A stretch of DNA of 64,000 bases from an uncultured Gammaproteobacteria bacterium (GTDB lineage Bacteria > Pseudomonadota > Gammaproteobacteria > UBA6429 > Thiohalophilaceae). How positions within the stretch are numbered: the stretch's first letter is position 1; every line of letters starts with the position of its first letter. A program made the position numbers and the translations under genes. Positions 7,789 to 16,042 of this stretch are shown here, piece by piece. The stretch spans positions 167,391 through 231,390 of the forward strand of contig CAJYAN010000006.1 in the NCBI GenBank assembly GCA_913064945.1, written 5' to 3'. The notes under the pieces were generated by a model, which had not been told where the DNA came from, made no database searches, and worked only from the letters and a program-made list of their open reading frames with translations.

Positions 7789-8529
7789 TTAACGCAGAAA
7801 ACCCATTAGTTTTGTTTCGATATTGCGTGGGTTTTCACCCTCGGCAATGGCGACCATGCCCTCGACGATCATCTCGCGGTTGAGTGATTGCAAGTGCACC
7901 AAGTTTCTCAGTTTATTCGCAATGGGAATAAAAATCAGATTTGCCAGCCCTACTCCATAAATCGTTGCGACAAAGGCGACGGCGATACCACTACCGAGCT
8001 TACTGGGGTCAGACAGGTTACCCATCACCTGGATCAATCCCAGTACGGCACCAATAATACCAATGGTTGGACTATAGCCCCCCATACTTTCATAGATGCG
8101 CGCCGCCTGAATATCAAAGTGTTCCCGGGTACTGATATCGACTTCCATGACAGCACGAATATTTTCGGGTTCACTACCATCGATTAATAATTGCAGTCCC
8201 TTTCGTGCAAACAAATCCTTTTCCGCTTCTTCGATGTTCTCCAGTCCCAGCAAACCTTCTTTGCGGGCGATATGGCTCCAGGCAATAATTTTTTCGATAA
8301 GGGCTTCGTTTTCAATTTTCGGAGGTACGAAGGTCCAACTAAGCAGGCGCATACCACGCACGAAGGTGGCGAGTGGCGATTGCAGCATCACCGCACCAAT
8401 CGTACCGCCAAAAACGATCAATAAAGCCGGCCCATTGACCAGCGCACTCATATGGCCACCTTCCAGGTGCTGGCCTACGAGGATGGCACTAATCCCGAGA
8501 ATTATTCCAACTATACTCAATACATCCAT
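7789..8529 (-). CDS. motC: Flagellar motor stator protein MotC (MotA family)
   Basis: 246 residues with four predicted membrane helices (near residues 3-20, 30-50, 150-172 and 180-203) and the long cytosolic loop between helices 2 and 3 typical of MotA/MotC proteins. PTIGIIGAVLGLIQVM and the Pro-Gly kink region are family hallmarks. It forms the proton channel with MotD. The start ATG lies just after the cheB stop (three bases between), so the two are probably coupled. Confidence 0.9.
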   Translation of the reverse strand: MDVLSIVGIILGISAILVGQHLEGGHMSALVNGPALLIVFGGTIGAVMLQSPLATFVRGMRLLSWTFVPPKIENEALIEKIIAWSHIARKEGLLGLENIEEAEKDLFARKGLQLLIDGSEPENIRAVMEVDISTREHFDIQAARIYESMGGYSPTIGIIGAVLGLIQVMGNLSDPSKLGSGIAVAFVATIYGVGLANLIFIPIANKLRNLVHLQSLNREMIVEGMVAIAEGENPRNIETKLMGFLR

Positions 8530-8532
8530 GCA

Positions 8533-9636
8533 TCATACTCGCTGCGTAATACTGTTTCCCATGTGTTCCAGGCTAATCACTTCCTCTGCCAGCCCCGCAT
8601 CCACAATGGCCGCTGGCATACCATAAACAACACAGGAGGCTTCATCCTGCGCCCAGATCGTTGAACCACCCTGTTTTAAAACTCGCGCGCCCTCCCGGCC
8701 ATCGGCCCCCATGCCTGTTAACACGACGGCTAGTGTTTCCTTAGGATATATTTTCGTAATAGAACGAAAGGTAATATCCACAGATGGCTTGTAAGTTAAA
8801 TTCGGTTCACTCTCTACCACTTTTATAGTTGGATTACCCGCGCGACCTTCGAGCAACATTTGTTTCCCACCCGGTGCCAGATAGGCCACACCCGGTTTGA
8901 GAACATCACCATTCTCTGCATGCCGCACTTCGATGGCACAGGCCTGATTGAGACGTTGTGCAAATGCCGGGGTGAAGGTCCCTGGCATATGTTGTACTAA
9001 TAAAATCGGTACAGGAAAATTCGCCGGTAATACCGTCAGGACTTTTTGCAAGGCAACGGGGCCACCTGTCGATGTGCCTATCGCAAGCAGTTTGATGCCC
9101 CCTTTTGCCATACCACGACGTGGCATGCCCGCTGGTCTGGCCACCGGTGAAGTCGGTTTATGCGATGACGTTATCCCTGGCGCGCTACCGGATGGTGCGG
9201 GTGCCCTCGCCGTTGGTCGTGACGAAATACGGCTGACCGGTTGCCGAGCCAACGAACGCACACGCTCACAGAGGAGTTTTTTTGCCTCCTCTTTATCTTT
9301 GGCGATATCTTCAAAACGCTTAGGTAAAAAATCGAGTGCGCCCGCATCAAGGGCATCGAGCGTCGCCCTGGCACCATCGGTCGTCAGTGATGAAAACATG
9401 ATAATCGGCGTCGGTGTCGAAGCCATTATTTTACGTGTTGCTGAAATACCATCCAGTACCGGCATTTCAATATCCATGGTAATAACATCAGGCTTGAGTT
9501 TGGCAGTTTGTGCTACGGCCTCCTCACCATTTTGTGCCGAACCTATAACCTCAATCAGTGGATCGGAATCAAGAATTTCTGTGACACGGCGGCGAAAGAA
9601 ACCGGAATCATCAACCACCAGGACACGAACTGCCAT
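8533..9636 (-). CDS. cheB: Chemotaxis response regulator protein-glutamate methylesterase CheB
   Basis: CheB removes methyl groups from (or deamidates) receptor glutamates when phosphorylated by CheA. 367 residues: receiver domain 1-125 with the acidic pair D9/D10 and phosphorylated D55 (TMDIEMP), a linker of about 50 residues rich in Pro, Ser and Arg, then the esterase at about 175-360. The catalytic Ser is in IGTSTGGP, His in LVQHMPGTF and Asp in TGMGADG. GGAGAA precedes the start. No separate cheR is found in this block, so the matching methyltransferase must lie elsewhere or be the CheR domain of the fusion protein at 36-40 kb. Confidence 0.95.
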   Translation of the reverse strand: MAVRVLVVDDSGFFRRRVTEILDSDPLIEVIGSAQNGEEAVAQTAKLKPDVITMDIEMPVLDGISATRKIMASTPTPIIMFSSLTTDGARATLDALDAGALDFLPKRFEDIAKDKEEAKKLLCERVRSLARQPVSRISSRPTARAPAPSGSAPGITSSHKPTSPVARPAGMPRRGMAKGGIKLLAIGTSTGGPVALQKVLTVLPANFPVPILLVQHMPGTFTPAFAQRLNQACAIEVRHAENGDVLKPGVAYLAPGGKQMLLEGRAGNPTIKVVESEPNLTYKPSVDITFRSITKIYPKETLAVVLTGMGADGREGARVLKQGGSTIWAQDEASCVVYGMPAAIVDAGLAEEVISLEHMGNSITQRV

Positions 9637-9697
9637 GCATTATTCTCCTTAAACCTCATTAATTGCGAAACAAACGATCAGACAGTGACGGGCTATT

Positions 9698-11791
9698 TTA
9701 ATGTTGCATCCTTGCATAGCTATGCATTAGACCTGGCACATCCAGAATAATGGCGATGCCGCCGTCGCCAGTAATGGTCGCTCCAGCCAGCCCCTCCGTG
9801 CCGTGCAGGAGGGCTCCCAGCGGCTTAATAACCACTTCTTCCTGACCGATTAATTCATCAACAAGAAAGCCGACCTTTTGCGTACCGACATGCACTATCA
9901 CAACGTGCCCCTCTTTAGGTAGTGGTACGTTGGCATTTCCTTTGACTAACCAGCGATTCAGATAATATAACGGGATCGTACGCTCACGCACAACCACGAC
10001 CAGCTGGCCATCGATAATATTCGTCCGTGTCAAATCAAGATGAAAAATTTCATTGACGTTTACAAGTGGTAAGGCAAAAAGTTGATCTTTCAGCTGCACC
10101 ATTAACGTTGGCATAATCGCCAGAGTTAACGGTAGCTTAATACTCAGTTTACTGCCTTTACCTAACTCCGAATCTATTTCAACAGAACCGTTGAGCTGTG
10201 CGATTCGAGTTTTGACCACATCCATGCCAACACCACGACCGGAGATGTCCGATATTTCCTTTTTGGTGGAGAACCCTGCTGCAAATATAAGATTGTAGCA
10301 ATCCTTATTCTCAAGACGCGCCGCGGCATCCGCATCCATGATGCCCTTCTCAACCGCGATGCCACGCAGGATGTCCGGGTCCATACCCTTTCCATCATCT
10401 TCGATTGTCAGAAGTATGTGATCACCTTCCTGTGCTGCCGTCAGTAGTACCGTACCTTCACGTGGTTTACCCGCCTGTTCGCGGTCATCCGGCATTTCGA
10501 TGCCATGATCAACAGAGTTACGCACCAGATGGACCAATGGATCGGCCAGGGCATCGACCAGATTTTTATCCAGATCGGTTTCTTCGCCAAGCATCTCCAG
10601 GCGGATCTCCTTTTTGAGAGTGCGCGCCAGGTCACGCACCACACGCGGAAAACGACCAAAGACTTTTTTGATCGGTTGCATGCGGGTTTTCATAACAGCC
10701 ATTTGTAAATCGGTCGTAACCAAATCCAGATTGGCGACTGCCTTCACCATTTCCTCATTTCCCGAGCTTGCGCCTAGACGGTCGATACGATTTCGGACGA
10801 GAACCAGCTCTCCGACCATATTCATAATGTCATCCAGACGTTTGGTATCAACCCGCACAGTGGTCTCTGCCTGTGGCTGGGCCTTGTCTTTTTGCGCGCC
10901 GGCATCTTTCTCAATCGCGGCTGGTGGCGCAACGGCTTTCGGGCCAGGGGCTGCAGATTTTGGGGCGGCTGAGGCTTTTGCCACGGGGGCGGCTGAGGCT
11001 TTTGCCACGGGGGCAGCGGGTTTTGCCGCGGGGGCATCTTGTGCAACGGTCGCGTTGAACTTACCTTTACCATGCAAATTATCGAGCAATGCTTCAAACT
11101 CATCATCACTGATGTCATCCGAACCATTCGCGGTCACCGGTGCAGCTGGCTTGACATCCTGGGAACCACTGGCTGTGGCTGCATTAAACTTACCCTTACC
11201 GTGCAGGTTATCCAGCAACGCCTCAAACTCATCATCACTGATGTCGTCGCTGGCAGGTGCCGAGGTATTTTCGGCAGGTTTGTTCAAGGCATCGAGCAGG
11301 TTTTCAAATTCTTCATCGGTGATGTCATCACTATTTTCAGCATTTGATGCCGGACTGGCCTGAGTTTCTACCCCCGGCTCGGCTGCCGCAGCAGGCGGAG
11401 TATCTGTAACAGGCTCGCCGGCCAGGATCCGCTCAAGTCCAGAAATAATTTCTGGTGCAGCGGCTTCAGGTTCTTCACCAGCGCGAAGTGCATCAAATTG
11501 GCCATTCAATACATCCAGCACCGGCAGCATGGTATCCATCAGAGCAGCATCAACCGTGCGTTCACCATTACGCAACAGGTTAAAGATATCCTCCGCGCGA
11601 TGACAAACAACCACCATAGGATCCAGGCCCAGAAATCCAGCACCACCTTTTATGGTGTGGAAGCCACGGAATACGGCATTTAATAAATCTTTATCCTCAG
11701 GACGTTGTTCCAGGTCAACAAGCTGCTCATTGAGCAATTCAAGAATCTCACCTGCCTCGACCAGAAAGTCCTGGAGTAGTTCGTCGTCCAC
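9698..11791 (-). CDS. cheA: Chemotaxis histidine kinase CheA, with FliM-like peptides in place of P2
   Basis: 697 residues. P1 Hpt domain 1-125 with phosphorylated His45 (GFHTIKGG); a linker 150-240 with three copies of a short peptide (residues 155-169, 182-196, 225-239; core DISDDEFEALLDNL); an Ala/Pro-rich stretch 255-300; P3 dimerisation domain from about 313; P4 ATPase with NSVDHGIE and GRGVGMDVV; P5 CheW-like domain at the C-terminus. I see no normal P2 domain. The repeated peptide resembles CheY-binding tails of FliM and CheZ (see findings). GTG start behind AGAGGGA. Located between cheZ and cheB. Confidence 0.93.
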   Translation of the reverse strand: MDDELLQDFLVEAGEILELLNEQLVDLEQRPEDKDLLNAVFRGFHTIKGGAGFLGLDPMVVVCHRAEDIFNLLRNGERTVDAALMDTMLPVLDVLNGQFDALRAGEEPEAAAPEIISGLERILAGEPVTDTPPAAAAEPGVETQASPASNAENSDDITDEEFENLLDALNKPAENTSAPASDDISDDEFEALLDNLHGKGKFNAATASGSQDVKPAAPVTANGSDDISDDEFEALLDNLHGKGKFNATVAQDAPAAKPAAPVAKASAAPVAKASAAPKSAAPGPKAVAPPAAIEKDAGAQKDKAQPQAETTVRVDTKRLDDIMNMVGELVLVRNRIDRLGASSGNEEMVKAVANLDLVTTDLQMAVMKTRMQPIKKVFGRFPRVVRDLARTLKKEIRLEMLGEETDLDKNLVDALADPLVHLVRNSVDHGIEMPDDREQAGKPREGTVLLTAAQEGDHILLTIEDDGKGMDPDILRGIAVEKGIMDADAAARLENKDCYNLIFAAGFSTKKEISDISGRGVGMDVVKTRIAQLNGSVEIDSELGKGSKLSIKLPLTLAIMPTLMVQLKDQLFALPLVNVNEIFHLDLTRTNIIDGQLVVVVRERTIPLYYLNRWLVKGNANVPLPKEGHVVIVHVGTQKVGFLVDELIGQEEVVIKPLGALLHGTEGLAGATITGDGGIAIILDVPGLMHSYARMQH

Positions 11792-11827
11792 TGTGTGATC
11801 CCTCTATCCTACTTCGCTCTTTAGTCC

Positions 11828-12571
11828 CTAGAATCCCAGGCTGGAGAGTAAGTCATCGACCTCATCCTGTCCGGAAACAACAGCCGCATCATCCAGTCCT
11901 GGCACGGCAGGACCGGTCGCTTCCAGGCCATCTTCGTGTTTACGCTCAGATGGCTTGGCAAACTGCTCACCCGTGAGGGACACCAGGCCGATTAATTTAT
12001 CCTCTACCTGTTCAACCAGTGAGATAACACGCTTGATAATCTGTGAGGTGAGATCCTGAAAATCCTGTGCCATCAGCACATCATTTAAGGATGCTCGAAC
12101 CTTGCCCGCATCGCTTGTGTTTTCTTCAAGGAATGTATCTAATTGCTGTGCCAGGACACGGAATTCATTGACATCCATATCCCGTTGTCTAAACCTTTTC
12201 CAGGAGTCGTGCAGGTCTGATGAACGCGATACCATCCCTTCACAAATCGGTAAGGATTCTTCGACTGCATCCATCGTACGATTGGCTGCCTTATCGGTCA
12301 TCTCAATAACATGCTTGAGTCGAGCCCGGGCATCAGGAATTTCATGTTCGGCGATAGTAGCGATCTGATCATCCATACCGAACGTTTTGATTGCGTCATG
12401 TAATTCGCGAGTCAGTTTACCCATTTCCTGATAGATATCACTTTCGCGAATATGGGCAAGCTCATCAAGCACCTCTTTGGCGCCAGCTTCATCACCAGCT
12501 TCCATTGTCGCCAGCAGGTCTTTAACTCTGGCAAGATTATCTTCGGTTATGAGACCTTCCGTTTCCAACAT
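11828..12571 (-). CDS. cheZ: Protein phosphatase CheZ
   Basis: CheZ dephosphorylates CheY-P. 247 residues, mainly a long helical hairpin; the region around residues 165-175 (LMAQDFQDLTSQII) carries the Asp-Gln phosphatase signature (catalytic Gln in QDFQDLTGQ-type motif). The C-terminal end QDEVDDLLSSLGF is the CheY-binding helix of the family. It lies directly after cheY (28 bases) and before cheA (36 bases). Start ATG at 12571 has GGAGAG at proper distance. Confidence 0.93.
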   Translation of the reverse strand: MLETEGLITEDNLARVKDLLATMEAGDEAGAKEVLDELAHIRESDIYQEMGKLTRELHDAIKTFGMDDQIATIAEHEIPDARARLKHVIEMTDKAANRTMDAVEESLPICEGMVSRSSDLHDSWKRFRQRDMDVNEFRVLAQQLDTFLEENTSDAGKVRASLNDVLMAQDFQDLTSQIIKRVISLVEQVEDKLIGLVSLTGEQFAKPSERKHEDGLEATGPAVPGLDDAAVVSGQDEVDDLLSSLGF

Positions 12572-12599
12572 CGTCTCTGCTCTCCAAAATTATGTTTGC

Positions 12600-12983
12600 T
12601 TAATCGATGCGCTCAAAGATTTTTTCGAGCTTTTCTTTCAGCGTCTGAGCAGTAAAAGGTTTAACAATATATCCATTAACACCTGCCTGAGCCGCCTCAA
12701 CAATTTGCTCCCGTTTCTGTTCGGCGGTTACCATCAGCACCGGCATACTGGCCAGTTTGGCATCGGCACGTACAGCCTTGAGCAAGTCAATGCCCTGCAT
12801 ACCCGGCATATTCCAGTCGGTCACCAGAAAATCAAAGTCACCATTCTGTAACATGGGGAGTGCTGTCGTACCGTCATCAGCCTCTGCCGTATTGGTAAAG
12901 CCGAGGTCGCGTAACAGATTTTTGATAATTCGCCTCATGGTGGAAAAATCATCCACAACAAGGATCTTCATATTTTTATCCAC
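12600..12983 (-). CDS. cheY: Chemotaxis response regulator CheY
   Basis: 127-residue single receiver domain. Acidic pocket D11/D12, phosphorylated D56 in TDWNMPG, Thr in VTAEQKR and Lys in VKPF are all present. CheY-P binds FliM and changes motor rotation. The start is GTG at 12983: GGAGG lies six bases before it, while the next ATG would be too far from that site. A sigma-28 promoter lies upstream inside the end of fliA (13083-13109), so cheYZA can be expressed as a late flagellar operon. Confidence 0.95.
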   Translation of the reverse strand: MDKNMKILVVDDFSTMRRIIKNLLRDLGFTNTAEADDGTTALPMLQNGDFDFLVTDWNMPGMQGIDLLKAVRADAKLASMPVLMVTAEQKREQIVEAAQAGVNGYIVKPFTAQTLKEKLEKIFERID

Positions 12984-13082
12984 GCCTTTCCTCCAAAAAA
13001 GGTCCTATGCATAACCATGGACCCCCAACGGTAAACCAGGATGCCCTAGTACTGAGGGGAATCCTCATGTGTTCCAATACTA

Positions 13083-13109
13083 CTATCGGACAGTTTCAGA
13101 AAAAATTTA
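13083..13109 (-). promoter_or_regulatory. Sigma-28 promoter of the cheYZAB operon
   Basis: On the minus strand TAAA (13106-13109), exactly 15 bases, TCCGATAG (13083-13090). The -35 element overlaps the stop codon of fliA, the gene for the sigma factor that should recognise it. This separates the early fliA transcript from the late chemotaxis genes. Confidence 0.7.
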
Positions 13110-13841
13110 ATTCTCTTCTTCGAGACGATTACCCATACGCGCCTGCAGGCGAATCACGGCCTGACTATGAATCTGGCTAACACGGGACTCACTCACACCA
13201 AGAACAGCACCAATCTCGCGCAAATTGAGTTCTTCGTCATAATAGAGGGCCATTACCAGACGTTCGCGTTCCGGCAAACTGGCAATTGCTTCAGAGAGGA
13301 TGCGCTGCAGATCTTCCCGTTGCAGGCCATCAAGGATACCCGGGGCATTATCCGACATATTCTCCAGAATGGAGTCATCGCCGATGCCCAGGTCTTCAAA
13401 GCTCAGGACTTTATGATAGCTATTGTCCTGAAGAATTTTGTAGTATTCCTGAAGTGGCAGCTCCAGGGCCTCTGCGATTTCGGTATCACGGGCATCACGC
13501 CCCTGATTATGTTCGATTCCGCGAACCGCCTCGGCAACCATACGCGCTTTACGATGTACGGAACGTGGTGCCCAGTCATTCTTTCGAATCTCATCCAGCA
13601 TCGCACCGCGGATTCGAATCCCTGCGTAGGTTTCAAAACTGGCCCCCTGGCATTCATCATAATTACGCGAGGCTTCCAGTAGACCAATCATACCCGCCTG
13701 TATCAGATCTTCCAGCTGGACACTGGCAGGCAACCTGTTAATCAGATGGCAGGCGATGCGTTTGACTAAGGATGCGTGTTTTTCGACCATATTTTCGTGT
13801 GTGGCTGGCTTCTCAGCCGCGTACATGGCTACGCCGTTCAT
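13107..13841 (-). CDS. fliA: Flagellar RNA polymerase sigma-28 factor FliA
   Basis: 244 residues with sigma regions 2 (LVKRIACHLINRLPASVQLEDLIQAGMIGLLEA), 3 and 4 (ERLVMALYYDEELNLREIGAVLGVSESRVSQIHSQA), as in FliA. It directs late flagellar and chemotaxis promoters, four of which I can see in this window. The start overlaps the end of flhG by four bases (ATGA), with GGAGG eight bases upstream inside flhG. Activity is normally held back by the anti-sigma factor FlgM, which is not encoded here. Confidence 0.95.
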   Translation of the reverse strand: MNGVAMYAAEKPATHENMVEKHASLVKRIACHLINRLPASVQLEDLIQAGMIGLLEASRNYDECQGASFETYAGIRIRGAMLDEIRKNDWAPRSVHRKARMVAEAVRGIEHNQGRDARDTEIAEALELPLQEYYKILQDNSYHKVLSFEDLGIGDDSILENMSDNAPGILDGLQREDLQRILSEAIASLPERERLVMALYYDEELNLREIGAVLGVSESRVSQIHSQAVIRLQARMGNRLEEEN

Positions 13842-14728
13842 GGCATTACCTCCGCGTTATAATGATTTCCCTGGATGAGACGTTCAACAAAAAATTCAAG
13901 ATGGCCACCAGCCGTTGTCGGCACGGGCCATTTACTGACTTTTTCCGCAAGGGTTTTAAACGCGATAGCAGCCTTGCTGCGAGGATAGGCCTCGACGACG
14001 GCGCGTTGTTTACGAATCGCTTTAATAAGGTATTCGTCATGCGGAATAGAACCAATATATTCCATGGCAACGTCGAGAAAGCGATCCGTGACCTTGACCA
14101 TTTTTTCATAGACTTCCCGACCCTGTTGAGCGCTCTGGGTCATATTCGCCAGTACGCGGAAGCGAAATAAGCCATGTTCCCGGTTTAATAGCTTAATCAT
14201 AGCATAGGCATCCGTGATAGATGCCGGCTCATCACAGACGACGACGATGACTTCCTGCGCGGCACGTGTAAAGGTCACAACACTGTCAGAGATGCCTGCC
14301 GCCGTATCGATAATCAGAACGTCAAGCTTGTGGTTGAGTTCACTAAAGGCGCGTACCAGGCCAGCATGTTGGCTGGGTGAGAGTTCTGCCATATCCTTAA
14401 TGCCAGATGAAGCAGGGACAACTTTTACACCGGCCGGACCTTCGACAATGACCTCTTCGAGAGTGCGTTCACCGCGGATGACATGCTGTAAATTGTATTT
14501 GGGGTGTAAGCCAAGGAGGACATCGATATTCGCCAGTCCCAGGTCGGCGTCCATCACCATCACTTCCTTGTCCATACTGGCCATGGCGATTGCCATATTC
14601 AATGAGACATTGGTCTTACCAACGCCGCCTTTGCCGCCAGTAATGGCGATCACTCTTACGGGGTGTGGTTGTGCCATACGTCGCAATCCTGATGCTTGGT
14701 CAATTGGGTGAACATTATCCATGTGCAT
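13838..14728 (-). CDS. flhG: Flagellar number regulator FlhG/FleN (MinD-like ATPase)
   Basis: A MinD/ParA-type ATPase of about 296 residues. Walker A GGKGGVGKTN lies at residues 32-39, and LMVMDADLG-type A' and LIIDTAAGI segments follow. FlhG limits the number of polar flagella and, in Pseudomonas, restrains FleQ. The N-terminus contains PIDQASGLRRM, which resembles the DQA(E/S)xLR motif that stimulates FlhF GTPase. Several starts are possible: TTG 14746, ATG 14728 or ATG 14722; I prefer 14728 because GGCGGGATGG lies before it. It overlaps the end of flhF by 14 bases. Confidence 0.92.
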   Translation of the reverse strand: MHMDNVHPIDQASGLRRMAQPHPVRVIAITGGKGGVGKTNVSLNMAIAMASMDKEVMVMDADLGLANIDVLLGLHPKYNLQHVIRGERTLEEVIVEGPAGVKVVPASSGIKDMAELSPSQHAGLVRAFSELNHKLDVLIIDTAAGISDSVVTFTRAAQEVIVVVCDEPASITDAYAMIKLLNREHGLFRFRVLANMTQSAQQGREVYEKMVKVTDRFLDVAMEYIGSIPHDEYLIKAIRKQRAVVEAYPRSKAAIAFKTLAEKVSKWPVPTTAGGHLEFFVERLIQGNHYNAEVMP

Positions 14729-16010
14729 GGGCTGCCATCCCGCCAATGGTGGTTAATAAACTATCGTCACGTGTACCGACACCGACCTGTTGCATAATGG
14801 TGACGGCACGACTGACCAGAGTATGTGCCCTCGCAGGATGCAGGTCTTCTGGCACCTGTTGTCCATCACTCAGGTAGGCCAGCGGCAGGTCATGTTCAAT
14901 GGCGATCGATAAGGCACCGCCCAGACTAATGGTCTCGTCCACCTTGGAAAGAATAACCCCGCTAAGTTTGACCTGCTTGAAGGCCTTAACCGACTCCTGC
15001 AATACACCACGTTGGGTATTGGTTGCCATGACCATATAAGATTTAATTTCGCGTCCGGCGGCACTCAGCAATGCAAACTGTTCATTGAGGCGCATATCGC
15101 GCTGTCCCATACCCGCCGTATCAATCAGAATCAGGTCTTTATCACGAAAATGTTGCAAGGCATCGCGCAGCGATTCTGCATCACTGGCAACGCGCATCGG
15201 CGCGCCCATAATCCGTGCGTAGCTGCGCAGTTGTTCATGGGCGGCGACTCGATAATTATCCGTGGTAATCAATCCGACCCGCTTGGGGCCGTGACGCAGA
15301 ATGTAGCGTGCTGCCAGTTTGGCAACCGTGGTGGTCTTGCCCACACCCGTTGCACCGACCAGGGCAATGACACCGCCCTGATTCAAAATATCATCGTCAG
15401 ATACAGAAATACGATGTGCCAGTACACCCAGCGCCATACGCCAGTTGTGTTCAAAATCATCCTGCTCGTTGACCTTAGAGGTAATCTCTTTTGCCAGTAC
15501 CGGACTCAGACCAAGGGCGATGAGGCGTTGCAGAAGACGGGCACGCAAAGGATGGTATTGAGTCTCCTGCCCCCAGGCGAGGCCCGAGAGTTGATTGACC
15601 AACAGGCCACGTAATGACTTGAGTTCGTTCTGCACCTGACGCATGGCCGGGTCCGGCAGTTCCATGCCAGCACCCGCATCCTGATAGAAATCTGTCATCG
15701 GGCGTTCGCTGATGGATTTCGCCTGACTAGCCGGTTTTGCGCTGGCCTGTTTGGGAGCTGGTTTGGGGATGTTGCGACCGAAGCGCACATCGTTCCAGAT
15801 GTCTTCACGATCCATGGCATTTTCATTGCCACTGGGAAGCTTGCCCTGGCTTTCTTCAAACAGGGATTCGTCGTAATCAATAGCGGCCACGACTTCAATG
15901 CCACCTTCAACCCGTTTGTTGGACAGAATCACGGCATCGGCACCCAGGGTCTCGCGCACCTGGCGAATTGTCTGGCGCATATCCGGGGCAATGAAACGTT
16001 TGATTTTCAT
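14715..16010 (-). CDS. flhF: Flagellar biosynthesis GTPase FlhF (SRP family)
   Basis: 431 residues. An N-terminal B domain begins MKIKRFIAPDMRQTIRQVRE, then a low-complexity basic linker (about 60-110), an N domain and the SRP-type G domain from about 205: P-loop GATGVGKTTT, LITTDNYRVAA, DTAGMGQRD and SKVDE. FlhF marks the pole where the flagellum is built. It follows flhA by 32 bases and overlaps flhG. Confidence 0.95.
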   Translation of the reverse strand: MKIKRFIAPDMRQTIRQVRETLGADAVILSNKRVEGGIEVVAAIDYDESLFEESQGKLPSGNENAMDREDIWNDVRFGRNIPKPAPKQASAKPASQAKSISERPMTDFYQDAGAGMELPDPAMRQVQNELKSLRGLLVNQLSGLAWGQETQYHPLRARLLQRLIALGLSPVLAKEITSKVNEQDDFEHNWRMALGVLAHRISVSDDDILNQGGVIALVGATGVGKTTTVAKLAARYILRHGPKRVGLITTDNYRVAAHEQLRSYARIMGAPMRVASDAESLRDALQHFRDKDLILIDTAGMGQRDMRLNEQFALLSAAGREIKSYMVMATNTQRGVLQESVKAFKQVKLSGVILSKVDETISLGGALSIAIEHDLPLAYLSDGQQVPEDLHPARAHTLVSRAVTIMQQVGVGTRDDSLLTTIGGMAAHAHG

Positions 16011-16042
16011 GGTCTACCTCTATCCTCTCCAGCCATTTCTTC

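Noticed and set aside
10614..11363. Long plus-strand frame of 249 codons opposite cheA
   Set aside because: Antisense shadow of the Ala-rich cheA linker; the repeats in it mirror the coding repeats. Similar long shadows opposite cheB, flhF and fliK were also dropped.
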